Below, one piece after another: positions 1 to 12,000 of a DNA stretch of 64,000 nucleotides (within the stretch, counting starts at the first letter, position 1; each line of letters starts with the position of its first letter). The position numbers and the translations under genes are program-made. Under the pieces are notes generated by a model that saw only the letters and a list, made by a program, of their open reading frames with translations, was not told the DNA's origin and made no database searches. Source of the stretch: Ampelocalamus luodianensis (lineage: Eukaryota > Streptophyta > Magnoliopsida > Poales > Poaceae); the NCBI GenBank assembly GCA_036346255.1, contig CM070623.1, positions 3,142,407 through 3,206,406 of the forward strand. Reading direction: 5' to 3'.

Positions 1-303
1 CATAGCCTAACCAAGCTTCGCAGGAAGGAAATTAGAATAACAGAGGGCCGTAGAATGACAGATTAACAGCCAGATAGAAACATAATAGTGCGACAGACGA
101 CAGAAAACATAGCAAGGCATACTAAAACGCTGTGACATAGGCACATAGCACAAAGTCTTGAAGTGCAGGTCTAAAATATAATACGGGAGTTCATGTCAGT
201 TAAACAGAAAGCTCCGGTACAGGTACAGAAGTTCTTGCTACTAGTGCTGGAGCTAGAAAGGCAGATACAATCCGCCTACTACCAGAAGTTTGATGATTCT
301 TGA

Positions 304-3219
304 TCAGTCATATGCTCTTCTATTGGCAGGTGGGGATCTCGATCGCTGGACAGGAGATCGGCTGCGAAGACATAAAAGGTTTTCACAAATAAAAGGAAAC
401 AATAAGCTGAAAATACAATATGAACAAATGAGGAATTGAACGATATAGAAGGAATTCAGGAAGCTTATATTACAAATGGAATCTAAAAAGAAGATAGAAT
501 CTACAATGTCGGCAACCAGGTGTTTCCAAGAGCACGCCAAAGTAACTTAGTATACTTTAACAATGAGAAATTTCAGGAATCAGGACTAACAATTGAATTC
601 AGAAGTGAATCATAACAATACAGGAAGCAGGACCAATGCAATTACTAATCAGCCTAAAGTTGGACGGCTAAACAATGGCTTGGCAAACATAAGAAAATGT
701 TATTACACCCTAACAAAAAAAAATTGCTACCAGCGCGACTTATATCGTAACATAGTGAAGCATGATCATGCAACCTAATGATGATTGAAGAAACAAAAAT
801 AATTATGGGCATTACCTCCGATAGCGATCACGAACAGGACTCCTGCTCCTGTCATTTGAACCATAAGCTGGACTGCGTGGACGACCATAGTCGGGACTCG
901 GCCGTGACCTTTGGTACACTGGACTAACAGATCGGCGATATGGATTATCATCCCGCCTACCATAGCCACCTCTTCTTGGGCTGTCATACCTGTCACCTCG
1001 CTCAATATCATCCCTAAAAGCATACTCAACAGAAATCATCCTGTCCAATATCTTGCTGCAGAAGGGGGAAATTATTCATAAGGCACATGGTTACATGCTA
1101 AGATAAATTTCAAACGATCCAAAACCTACACATAAGCTTCAGAAATAACATACAATAAGAGGGGTGGGGAGAAAGAGACTGGAGCTGTGTGCTAAACATG
1201 TGTTTGTGATAGAAAAATAGTGTTAGTAACATTGTTGTACCAAGCTTCTGTAAACAAATCAATCATATCGAGTGCCATTCCTCAGTGACTATCACAATTA
1301 ATGCAATACTTGAAAAAAAAATTGCAATGCACAGCATAAGATATTCATTACCAACAAATTTCGCTCATTTGATAAACTTGGGAACAGGTGAAAGTGGTAC
1401 TTACGTTGCATGAGTAGCTTCAAGGGCCTTTGCGGCTTCTTCCTGTGTTTCAAACTGCACAAACGCAAAGTTTCTCCTTATCCGAACGTTTGAAATCTTC
1501 CCAAATGGTTCAAAATGCCTTTCAACATCACTGACTCTTGTGTTGATGGGGTCAAAGTTAATGACGAACAATGTCTTAGTAGGCTTAGTATTTGCTGCTG
1601 GTTTATTGCTGGCATCACGTCTGGAACCACGATCACCCTGTTACAGGAAATGCCAGAAGAAAGAAAGATGAATTATCAAATGAACTGAACCAAAATCTTA
1701 TCAATATTATTTAGCAGAAATACCAACTAAATCAAACAGGAATCACTCTTAACATGTGATGTGAGTGCACAGTTTTCAGTGTTTCAGGTTAGGGTGTTAC
1801 AAGAATAGTAATAGAAATTACCCGTGACCACTCCACCGAAAGCCTGCGCCTTCCAGGGCCAAAGGGATAGCCATCAAGAGACCGTATGGCATCCTCACCA
1901 TCACGCTCATCCTCAAAGTAGACAAAAGCAAATCCTAAAAAGGTAATCATGGAGGTGAGAACGGTAGAAAATTAAATTAACAGTGTCTTGCACCAATCAC
2001 TGTTCACCGACTACATTTCCTATTTTCCTTTAGGATAAGCAACTCAACACAACAGCCTATTCGATCATACCTATAGAAACAGGAGTACTGCACCTGCATA
2101 GATGTGATGGTATGAAGAGCGCTAGGGTGGCTATTGGTAGATTCCATTCATGATGAGAGCTAAGCATGGTGTTGTACAACTTATATCCAAAGTAAGCAGG
2201 TACAACTGGAGATATTGAACATGCTTCACCATTAATAGAACAAGTCTCACAGACATTGCTTATTGAGACAGCACATATAGCATGTAGTCATGTTGATGCC
2301 GGAAGGATGTCATGGTGACACTGCTAGTCATGTCATGGTGATACTGCTAGATGGAACTGATGGCTTGGCATGAATCGCATGATGATGTCAGTCCCCGCTA
2401 AACATGCTTGGGCAGTGGTAACAGTGAACAGTGTGCATCATGAAACGGATGGTCAAGTGAAGGGAATGATGGCCGGAAGAGTGAATGGAGGGTGTTTCAG
2501 AAGTTGAGGAGCCCCAGGAGCTATGTTTGCCTCGGTAGTTCCTGCGCCACAGTAAACATTTAAACATCTTGCTGCCTACTATTATACTATACATGCATTG
2601 TTTGCAACTGTGGTTACATGACATGGACTATCATATGTATGTGCAGATATGAGTTCCACGCCATAGATGTTAGACAAGCACAGCTGATAGAGATCAGTGA
2701 AGCTAACCATCCTAATTGTTCAAATCACAGATTAATACGATTAAAATTCAGATTCTTGGCAGATTTTAGGGTTAAGTGCCACGAAACATGCACAACATAA
2801 AACAATCCTACGCAACCAAAACCAATTTACGTCCACGATTACTATTCACTAATCAATTAAAACGAGTTATAACTCCATTGCGACATTGCGGAGGATGGAT
2901 ATTATCAAGAACAATTACACCCCATCTACGGATCTACCGTTAATTTTATTTTCTACCGTTTAACCCAAGAAACTTTGATATCAAGAACTCAGACTCTCTA
3001 GTGATGAACAGATTGGGGGCACATGTGAATCAAATCGAATTCGAAACAACAGAACAGAACGGAAGATGATAGAGGGGGGAAACAAAGAGAAGGGAAGCTA
3101 TGCGAAGAGCGGACCTGACTTCATGTCGATGCGCTCGATCCTGCCATAGCGGTACAAGAGGCGGTCGAGCTCCGAGTGGCGGTGTCGTAGTCCAGGTTCC
3201 CCACGAACACGGGCCTCAT
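304..3219 (-). CDS. RS29: RS-subfamily SR splicing factor (RSp31/RS29-like), five exons, frameshift in exon 1
   Basis: Exons on the minus strand are 3219-3115, 1934-1822, 1637-1405, 1055-816 and 361-304; all four introns are GT/AG. The product would be about 249 residues: RRM1 (about 2-70, split by intron 1), a short linker, RRM2 (about 94-160, containing LFVINFDPI and NFAFVQFET) and an RS/RSP tail (about 165-249, with SRSP and PSPDYGR motifs). This order is that of the plant RS (RSp31) group of SR proteins, which bind pre-mRNA in the nucleus and influence splice-site choice. In exon 1 the frame breaks after MRPVFVGNLDYDT: a run that should be three G (plus strand, about 3180-3183) has only two, so the ATG at 3219 is out of frame with the rest. 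Exon phases agree only if that base is restored. Intron 1 (about 1.2 kb) is long, as is usual where these genes self-regulate by alternative splicing. The symbol RS29 rests on memory of rice gene order. Confidence 0.9.
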
Positions 3220-3450
3220 CTTCCTCACCAAGAATCTCCCGGAACCAAGATCCAAGATCGCACACCAGGAAACCCTAGCAGATTAGAGGAGAGGATATCA
3301 AATCTTGGCCGCCGAGGAGCAAAGATTTCGCAGGCAGGAGAAGTCGAGAACCCTAGCCTAGGGGAGGAGCCGAGGAGGAGGAGAGGGAGATACCCGCGTC
3401 GTCGTCGTCGTGCGGAAGACCAGAGAGGAGGCGGAGGCTAGGGCTTCGGC
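3220..3450 (-). promoter_or_regulatory. Probable 5' leader and proximal promoter of the SR gene
   Basis: On the minus strand this stretch is pyrimidine-rich and contains CCCTAG/GGGTTT-type motifs common in plant housekeeping leaders. No TATA box is evident close to the ATG at 3219. The apparent plus-strand reading frame here is antisense to this leader and exon 1. Confidence 0.45.
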
Positions 3451-3480
3451 ATTGCGCGTGAGGTTGGTTTTGTTTAGGCG

Positions 3481-5076
3481 AGAGATTCCAGCTGCACGGG
3501 CCTGGGCCTAATTTTCTTTTATCAATTTTATATGGGTCGGCCCAGATACAGGAATTTTATATGGAATTTATTAAATTTTTGTATAACTTATTTCTATTTA
3601 GATCTACTACAACAACAACAACAAAATATAACCTACAAGATGCAGATATACGGTCACTTTTTATTACAAAAAAATAAAACCTACAAGATACAGATATACG
3701 GTCACTTTTTTTATTACAAAGAAGATGCATACACCACCACCACACACGTGAGTGTAGCCCCTTAGTAGAGACGGTGTCACCGCTTGTGTAATGGGCTAGA
3801 CAAGTACAGTAGCAAGATACAATAGTTTAAGATCGATAACGAATTTTCAGTTGACCCATACTAGTTCGTATAGAATTTATCTGCATTTCAAATAAGTTAG
3901 ATGTACAACAACGTATTGTCTTGAGTATTTTTTTTTAGACTCAATGGAGAATATTCTATTTAATCATGAGTCAGAATACATTTCTCCATCAGAAATCGAG
4001 AAATAAATAGATGTATAGTTAAGCCAAGCAGAGAGTTGCCAAAGATGATGCTTACTTGGCCATCTTTTTGGGTAGTTATGTTTTTGAGTGTTTTTTTTTC
4101 TTTCTATTTTGCCTTATTTTGAGTTCTCCTCCCCCATGAAACTCTCTTATATTTTTCTAGATTTTGTTATACCGATTTATACAAATCCTTTGATTAACAT
4201 TGCAATACATGCCTGAATCAAGGCTTAGTTTTTAACACCTCATTTGAAGTGGGCTTTAACACAAAAATCACGACGAGATTGAAAGTCAAGGTATATCCGT
4301 ATATGGACACAGGTTTTCAATGTCACCAATGAAACAACTGCTATAGCATTGTTGCATGGTTTGGCTAGGCTAGCAAAGAACAAAAGGGTTTTACATACAA
4401 TTGCGAGTCATTAACCCCACAGTTAAGGTGTCATTTGAAATTCTGGAATTTCCTATTGTACTTGTAGAAATTGCGTATCTTCATCATACGAAATTCAATA
4501 AAAATTCTTTCTTTAGAAAGTATATTTGTAAGTTTTGCTGATCCAGACATGTCCTAAATACCTGCTCATCTAGATCCGGATTTTCTACATCACCGCTAAG
4601 GTCCATTGCGTGAGTGTTTTTTGTGAATTGGTGAACAACACTCTGAATGTCTCTAAAGCAATAAAGTGCAGCATTTAGCAAAATCACTGTATCAAAAAAC
4701 ACTGTAACGATTGGTTTAAACCTTTAATTTTCACTCTGACAGTAGATAACTTCTAATGTCAACGCACTGTATCAATGGAGAGGGTCTCTTTCCTCCATCA
4801 CCGTCTGTCATCCATGAGAACAGGAAAAAGTGCACAGCCCAAAAGGGCACAACCCCTTATTTGGGCGCCTTGTGGATAAGAAGATATGCTAGTACTACAT
4901 CTTTCTTCTAGCAAAACTACAAAAGCTCACTGGGAGCGAGCTACGTGGAGTCAGTGACACCAATGCTCTTACTTGGAGCAAACTAAAGATAGCCCTATCC
5001 TCATGCATCTTAAGCTATTGCAACAAGAACTCAATCCCAACACTTTCCTCTCTCCATTCTACCGAAACTTGTTGCT
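3481..5076. other. Intergenic DNA, no gene seen
   Basis: The stretch is AT-rich with only short, unrelated reading frames in all frames. The one clear structure is the tandem repeat at 3623-3720. Confidence 0.5.
3623..3720. repeat. Two-copy imperfect tandem repeat, about 49-bp unit
   Basis: Two adjacent units each contain acctacaagat, cagatatacggtcacttt and ttattacaaa. They differ by a few substitutions and A/T-run lengths. A short CAA run lies just upstream. Confidence 0.85.
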
Positions 5077-5086
5077 TATATATATA
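5077..5086 (+). promoter_or_regulatory. TATA box of the small-protein gene
   Basis: tatatatata lies about 120 nt upstream of the ATG at 5203 and is followed by a GA-rich leader. Spacing suits a plant core promoter. Confidence 0.5.
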
Positions 5087-5202
5087 GAGAGAGCGCGTTG
5101 TTATAAATGATCAGATGTGCAGTAATGGTAGCCAGTGAAACTCAAAGACACAGCAGTGAGTGGTAATTATATTGGTACTCGGAGCTGTTGCATTGTTAGC
5201 TC

Positions 5203-5570
5203 ATGGCTTCTGCAGATGCCATCTTGTCTTCGCAGGCGGCTAGCGAATGCTTCAAGATCAACAAGGTTCTCAATTTCTCATACATGTACATGCATGCTTT
5301 CGTTGTTAACTCCCTTAATTTCTTGCTCTTATTGAGAGAGAGAGAAAGAGATTAGAGATCGATCTTTTGTAGAGTTCTTAATTGATTAATATTTGCTATT
5401 TGCAGTACGTGGCAAGCCCTGTAGTACAAGTACAGAAGCAATCTGATGGCAGCACTTCTAGTGGCAGCAGAAGACAGTTGAAGGAGGAGATGAACAATGC
5501 TGCTGTCAGTGTCAAGATCGTCAACAAGCAGAAGCTGAAGCCACGCTTCGCCGTCGAGTTGATGGGCTGA
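5203..5570 (+). CDS. Small plant protein of unknown function, two exons, C-terminus frameshifted
   Basis: Exon 1 is 5203-5265 (21 codons, MASADAILSSQAASECFKIN...) and ends at AAG|GT. The intron has a T-rich acceptor (tttgcag), and exon 2 is 5406-5570, giving 75 residues as read. Just before the stop the protein reads KPRFAVEL, and then the frame ends. Shifting one base makes the DNA continue as DGLNCFETLV and stop at 5612-5614, giving about 90 residues. I recall many small plant proteins ending in F-A-x-x-x-DGL-x-CFET, so the downstream frame looks like the real C-terminus and one G appears lost near 5560 (gttgatggg, expected gttggatggg). Function unknown. The protein is basic and Ser/Gln-rich, with no signal peptide or membrane segment. 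A TATA box upstream supports a real gene. Confidence 0.65.
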
Positions 5571-5584
5571 ATTGCTTCGAGACC

Positions 5585-5666
5585 CTGGTCCTCGCTGAAG
5601 AATGCAGCAGTTAACTGAATGTTTTCTGGTCCTCGCTGAAGAATGCAGTAGTTAACTGAATGTTTT
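5585..5666. repeat. Exact-length 41-bp tandem duplication over the end of the small gene
   Basis: Units 5585-5625 and 5626-5666 differ at one base (cagcag versus cagtag). The first unit carries the last codons and stop of the frame-restored small protein; the second lies in the 3' UTR. Confidence 0.92.
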
Positions 5667-6459
5667 CTTGTGTTATCAACAAATTGTTTTTGCGAGGTTA
5701 TATATTTTTTAAACCTTTTGCTAGGTTATATATGTAATTGTTTTTGTTATGAATTATGTTCACAGCACAGTGATGAAAGGAAAGGAAACGAGGATAAAGA
5801 AATTATTGTGTGTTCCACGTACAGTGAAATCGTGGAGTTCAACAATTTGTTTAGTGTGAGGTTTGTTTTGTGTTTCATGCATGCCTATGTGGTTGTGTAG
5901 GTCTAGCTGCAACAGCCGTGAGCATGAATGCACGATGCGCAGTAAATCGTTTACATGTCACCAACGTTCAGAAAACCGGCAGGTTACTGCTGGTTTTTTG
6001 CCCAAATATCGGGATTCCCTCAACTGGTAAAACTCCTAGTTCACCCCCTTAAATCCAAAAATGTTGGGGAGGTCCCTACAGTAATCATTCAAATCATCTT
6101 CCACACCAAAATGCTTTAGAATGACTCTAGTATCTATTCCAAACTTCAAATCTTGAAGAAGGTAAAGTTCAAAATTCCAAAAAAAGGGACCAATTTTGGG
6201 GTCGGAAAACATTCGGTTTTCGAGCAAAATCCAGAACCAACCAGGTTTCTTGAACCTTGCCTCTTGAGTCTGTGAGAATGCATGCGTTCTTTCTGTGGTC
6301 ATGGTAAGCCTTGTGCACATCCCTTAGAGAACTCTTGCAACTTGAATGCAATTTCAAATAGTAGTAATGCATTTGAAAAATAAGAACCTGAGATGGAGTG
6401 GTGTCCAGCAATTTACAGAATGAGATACCAAAAAGCATATGCAGTCAGCACAACACAAC
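5667..6459. other. Intergenic DNA, no gene seen
   Basis: It probably includes the 3' UTR of the small gene. No coding sequence or repeat is recognised. Confidence 0.4.
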
Positions 6460-8044
6460 CCAACTCATGAGTTTTTGGCTAATATAGCACTGCTACTACC
6501 CGAGTTAGCAATTCTAGCTCCCTCTTCGTGTCAAATACAAAAATAACGACGAGCCCGTGCACCAGAGGACCGGAGCTGCCGCGCGGATGACACATCGGCG
6601 AGTTTGGTCCCCAGAGGCACGGCATGCATTCAGCCCGGATTTGAAAAATGGTGTAAACAGTTTTTTTGGTACTATTTAGATACTATTTGAAATACTATTT
6701 GATACTTTAAAAAATTCAACCGAGAGCACCTTTTTCTTTGATTTTTTTATTCATGTTTTTTTACCCCGCACTCGTAGCTTCAAATGTATTATCACATGTA
6801 CCACCAAAAGTTTTCCACAATTTTTTCACACAAAATCACTGGCACATGACACACTGACTTCAAACTTGGGTGTCAACCGTGGCCATCGCTACCCTTCGTT
6901 ACCTTAGGTGGCTTGATGAGTCGATGGATGGTGGTGGCTTGGTGCCCTTGCTGCTAGGGTTAGGTTGTCGCATACTTGCTTGCATCGCCGTCGCCATCTT
7001 GCTACTCTTGCACATTCGCATTACGAGTCAAATGATATGATTACTAGATTATATGATTTGCATGTCAAGTATTTTCGGTTGATTCATAGACAAACTTATC
7101 TAACCTGTGGTACAATTCAACATTAAAAATATCATCTACATTAAACCGACAAATTAACAAATAATGTCGTCCCTAGCAGTTGTCTACATGATACGCTCAT
7201 AGAATAGGCCGTATTCCAAATAGACCATGTGCAATCTAAGCGCATGAAATCACATGCTTTTCTTTGTGCTGCTTTCTATGTATTATCACATGTACCAAAT
7301 CCGACACCAAGCATAGGACGCCAGCATCGCTCATCAAATAGCATTTCAAATAATATTTCACATGTATTGTCCATCGACTCACCGAGCCACCGATGGCGTC
7401 AAGAGTTGCGATGGCGTACGGCTGACACCCAAGTTTGAAGTCAGTGTCTAGGTCACAATGAGTCGTGATTTTATTTAAAAATTGAAAAATTTTATGATAC
7501 ATGTGATATTACGTTTGAAGTCGCGAGTGAGGTAAAAGATAAAGAAAAAATTCAACTAGAAAATGTGCTCTCGGTTGAATTTTTAAAGTGTTAAAGAGTG
7601 TGTTCAAATAGTATTCAAATAGTATCAAAATCTGTTCACAATGAATAAAACTCGCGGCATGTTGTGCCCTAGCTAGGCCAAACTTGGTTTATCCGCGCCT
7701 CGAGGGTTCGACTCATCGACGTGTCGTCCACACGGCAACTCCGGTTTTTTGGTGTACAGACCCGGCGCTATTTTTGTATTTAACGTGAAGAGGGAACTAG
7801 CATTGCTAATTCGTATATCAACAATGTTATATTAGCAACCTGTGCATGTTGTGCCCTAGCTAGGGCCAAACTTGGTTTATCCGTGCCTCGAGGGTCTCGA
7901 CTCATCGGCGTGTCGCCCACACGGCAACTCGGTTTTTGTGTGTGGAGACCTGCGCTATTTTTGTATTTAACGTGAAGAGGAACTAGCATTGCTAATTCGT
8001 ATATCAACAATGTTATATTAGCACAAAAAAACTCTCCAACTCAT
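6460..8044. mobile_element. MULE-type non-autonomous transposon (MULE-1) with long TIRs and 9-bp target duplication
   Basis: The element spans 6469-8035 and is flanked by ccaactcat at 6460-6468 and 8036-8044. A 9-bp target duplication is the hallmark of Mutator-like elements. The left arm (6469 to about 6930) and right arm (about 7370-8035) are inverted copies. Shared landmarks read inward from each end are gctaatata, a block with acggcatg/gcatgttgtgcc, ggtactattt, attcaaccgagagcac, and cttgggtgtcaaccgtggcc. The central 440 bp shows no transposase or convincing captured gene. The right arm has an extra internal tandem duplication. Confidence 0.78.
7656..8022. repeat. Tandem duplication (about 185-bp unit) in the right arm of MULE-1
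   Basis: Two consecutive copies each run from gcatgttgtgccctagctag through cgtgaagagg to caacaatgttatattagca. Copy boundary is near 7842. MULE-2 has only one copy, so the duplication is specific to this element. Confidence 0.88.
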
Positions 8045-10315
8045 ACTATACACACATGCCAACACAAGAGCCCACTTGGGACACACAAGAAAAATGAGGG
8101 TACGCACATGCCAACACAAGAGCCCACTTGGTACACGAAAGAAAATTGAGTGACTATATCTATATGTTCTAGTTGAATATCTAGGTGTTGATCATTGGCA
8201 TTTGACATCATAGTCTACTAGAGCAACCCGCGCTAAATGCCGCATGGTGTGGCTATTTTTACGGGTGGAAGGCTCTAACCGAACTTATTTATTTTTGAAC
8301 ATTAGGATTCGACGTACCATAGCACATAAGACAATTAAATCTTCACAAAACAAAATATGCATATAACAAATGTCAACAGAGCATAATTAATAGAGTAATA
8401 CCATAAAATCTCATCCATAGGTCTCGATCTCTATTGGAAAAAGTAGTCAAAGTATACACAAATTTACTGCTTGATTTTGGATGCACATCTCATGCGATTA
8501 GTACTACCGTATGCGTTCTCCTAACTACATCGTCCAAAGGACATCTCCTATATGAAATCGATACTGCTTCCAGTGTGGTGATTAATGGCTTGCTGATCAA
8601 TGACATAAATAAAACAAAGCGCAAACAATAAGCATATGGGCCTAATAAATCTTCCGAAAAATACTACTACTGTAAACCTCCAATGTGCTGTTGATTTCCC
8701 TTTTTCACAAGAAAATAGTATTGTTTTCAAAGAGAAAAGGATGAAGCTTCTAATATTGCCTGAACTAAGCTGTTTGTATCAGGATTTCGTTTATTAATTA
8801 CTACCAATAAGCAATAACAACATGTCAAGATTTTGGCCTATTTGCTGTCCAAGTTTAAAATCAGTAATAAGGCGAGGTAGCCTTATTAAAAACCTTAATT
8901 AATTAGCGGTTGCCTAGCTAAAACATGATTTGTTCTTACTCTAAAATGAAACTTGAAAGTAAGAGCCTCTCGATCTCTACATGTTTTTGTGACTTCTTCT
9001 TTTCCGAGCTCTTCTTTTCGATCCGAATATGAATATCCTCCTCAGGAGCTACTTCTTGACCTTGGTTATCTTTCGCATCAAAAGTTGGAAATTCACCTTA
9101 AATTGGAAATGTAGCCATCAACTCATCATACATATAAGAAATAAGGATTCATGAACTCATCACTTGCTAAGGCAAAGGAAATGTATCATAAGGTAAAATT
9201 ATGAGCAGCCAAAAAAATTCCTCTATGCACACACATCAAGTACCATTGTGCTAATGAACATATGCTCCAATACTAAAGTAAAGGAGGGAAATCATGCCAC
9301 CGAATTTACCTTGATCTCGAGGAAATCTCAAAAAAGGAGGAAATAATGCCACCGGTTACCTTGATCCGAGGAAATCTCAAAAAGAACTTCCAATTTGTTG
9401 AAGAAGGATGCCATATGTCTTCTCGTTTTAGTCCGGTGAATTAGCCTTTACTTTTAAGTGCGACATTCAAACATGTTGTAGGCTTCTCATTATCGACATT
9501 TAAACCAATACCTAAAAAGAATAAAAGGAATTGAAGTTTATCATGCCGAATGTCTTGAAAACTACCTTATCTAATATCATTTGATCCTTAATATTTAGTA
9601 TGAAGTATCGACAGACAACCAAAATGCATGACTACCAAGTACAAATATTGTAGATTTTTGGTTGATGTAATGAGCTACAAAGAACACAACCGACTTTTAG
9701 CCCTTTCAGATAGAGATCATTGGGCCATTCTATGCCTACATCAAGTTACGGTAGTCCATGCATTCTATCACATCCATAATATATGATGCCATAATCAAGT
9801 AGTCACCTTAGGAAATAATAATAACGCAATCAATGGACAACACGTGACTAACAAACAGAAACATGATGATATCGCACTAAATCCTCACCTAGCACAAAGA
9901 TAGTTCTTCGATGGCTTCGGTTATGGCAAGGCAAACGACATATTGCATAAGAGGCGACTTCGCACATCCCCATCTGCAATGTGAAAGAGAACATGAGACA
10001 TCTTGGTGGAGATTCCCACACATTCTCCTCGATCACTGCAAAATTCATTAGGAAAGATCGGATCTTGATGAAAGATACCACACATTGTGGCAACAGGCAA
10101 TAACTAAAAGGACAAACAAAACACTCTTAAATGCTTAACGTGGTATGGTTCTAAATCAAGCATACATAAGTACGTAAAGCAAGGAATTTCCACAGGCACA
10201 AAAGGTGGAATCAACTAAAACAAAACTTTGATCCAAATTGTCGACTACAACCATAAAATCACAAATGTTAGAATGACTTCGCTTTTGAAACTACATCTGC
10301 TCACCAAGACCGCAT
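8045..10315. other. Intergenic DNA between the two MULEs, no gene seen
   Basis: The DNA is AT-rich with short frames only. 8045-8215 recurs at 12010-12262. A two-copy repeat lies at 9281-9383. Confidence 0.5.
9281..9383. repeat. Two-copy tandem repeat, about 51-bp unit
   Basis: Each unit contains aggagg, atgccaccg, ttaccttgatc and gaggaaatctcaaaa. The copies differ by small indels. Confidence 0.85.
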
Positions 10316-12000
10316 GGTACTATTTAAATACTATTTGAAATACTATTTAACACTTTAAAAAATTCAACCGAGAGCACTTTTTTCTTTGATTTTTTTATTC
10401 ATGTTTTTTTACCCCACACTCGTAGCTTCAAATGTATTATCACATGTATCACCAAAAGTTTTCCACAAATTTTTCACACGAAATCATGGTGCAGCACAGA
10501 ATACACAGCTTCAAATTTGGGTGTCAATCGTGGCCATCGCCACCCTTCGCTACCCTAAATGGCTTGATAAGTCGATGGACGGTGGTGGCTTGGTGTCCTT
10601 GCTACTAGGGTTAGGTTGTCACATACTTGCTCACGTCGTCGTCGCCGTCTTGCTACTCTTGCACATTCGCACACAAGTCAAATTAATGGGACGGTTGTCT
10701 TGATTTTTACAACTTGATTGGTGGAAGCTAACTCTCACGATTCAGGCTATAACCGTGCGACGACTGTTGCACCCGCAATTGCTGAACCAACTTCACGTTC
10801 GTTATCGACCTTGTCGACAGCGAGATCGACTTGACCACGAATGTATTTTTCTGCATGCAATCAAGAATCAAGCAAGAAATAAACGAAACAATGAACTTGT
10901 TGAATAGGAATTGAGGAACAAAGATGGATGTATTGAATAATTTGGGGTTTCGACGATAGCGTTTGGTTGCACTAGCCGTACAAGCAAACGATGATGTTTC
11001 TAGCTTAAGTTAAAATCAATCTAACAAAACCCCGCCAAACCCTAAGGGTGGCGGCCACTATGTAAAGGAGGAAGAGAGGGACAGCGGCCGTGGGTACTGT
11101 TCATGCATGAACAATACCATGTAAACAGTGCCAACCCCTAGGTGTCCAGCCCGAAATACAAGGCCCATGGCCCATTAGCATAGGTGGCGCAGCACCAAGT
11201 TCCTTTACTCAAATATTGCTAAATGTTGGTCTAAGCAACTTGGCTTTAAAGTTCTGAAGTCCTCGTTGGAATTGTGGCCATTGTTATTGCCTTCTCCTTC
11301 CTGGACGCACATCAAATCATTGCTGTCCTTTCCTAGATTCCTAAGTACAAGTAAATCATCTTTATTAGGCAGCATCATAGAGTTCTTAAATAATACACTT
11401 AGCTGTAGAAACGAATTTACCTGATAATTTAGTTGGCGAGCACCGGAGCACGTGCCCCAAGTAATTGGACATTGCATATCATTCATGGCAGCATCACGAG
11501 GAGTGTTCATATCCATCGACTCACCGAGCCACCGAAGGCAGCGAAGGGTTGCGATGGCGATGGTTGATACCCAAGTTTGAAGCTGTGTGTGCTGTGCTGT
11601 GTTGCGCTGTGATTTTATTTGAAAAAATTGTAAATTTTTTTTGGTGGTATATGTGATAATACATTTGAAGCTGCGAGTGTGAAGTAAAAAAACATGAAGA
11701 AAAAAATTCAAAGAAAAATGTGCTCTCGGTTGAATTTTTGAAGTGTTAAATAGTATATTCAAATAGTATCAAAACACTATTCACAACGAATAAAAATCCT
11801 GTGCATGTTGTGCCCTGAGGCCAAACTTGGCTTGTTCGTGCCCCTGGAACCCGGACTCATTGACGTGTCGCCCTAGGGGCACGAACTCACTGACGTGTTG
11901 CCCACATGGCGACTCCGGTCCTCTGGTGTACGGATCCGGCGTTATTTTTGCATTTAACATGAAGAGAGAGCTAGAATTTATATTAGCGGAAAAAAAAATC
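10316..12000. mobile_element. MULE-2, related to MULE-1, left end truncated
   Basis: 10316-10680 matches the inner left arm of MULE-1 (ggtactattt, accgagagcac, gtgtcaatcgtggccatcg). About 11510-12000 is the inverted right arm ending in tatattagcgga. The outer part of the left arm (about 200 bp in MULE-1) is missing; the left edge abuts unrelated DNA. The interior differs from MULE-1 and carries a captured retroelement fragment. No transposase is seen. Confidence 0.72.
11205..11470 (-). pseudogene. Retroelement-like coding fragment captured in MULE-2
   Basis: On the minus strand an open stretch reads like CPITWGTCSGARQLNYQVNS, then a Leu- and Asn-rich tail. It resembles a GPITRARA-QLN-QV-SFL motif I associate with rice Ty3/gypsy polyproteins; the family was not confirmed. 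It lies between the MULE arms, so it is either a Pack-MULE-style capture or a later insertion. It has no start of its own. Confidence 0.4.

Noticed and set aside
3100..3441. Arg-rich 113-codon frame on the plus strand
   Set aside because: It is antisense to exon 1 and leader of the SR gene; its Arg content comes from the complement of a CT-rich leader.
7780..8010. 76-codon minus-strand frame with repeated LIYELAMLVP
   Set aside because: It is a by-product of the tandem duplication in the MULE right arm.
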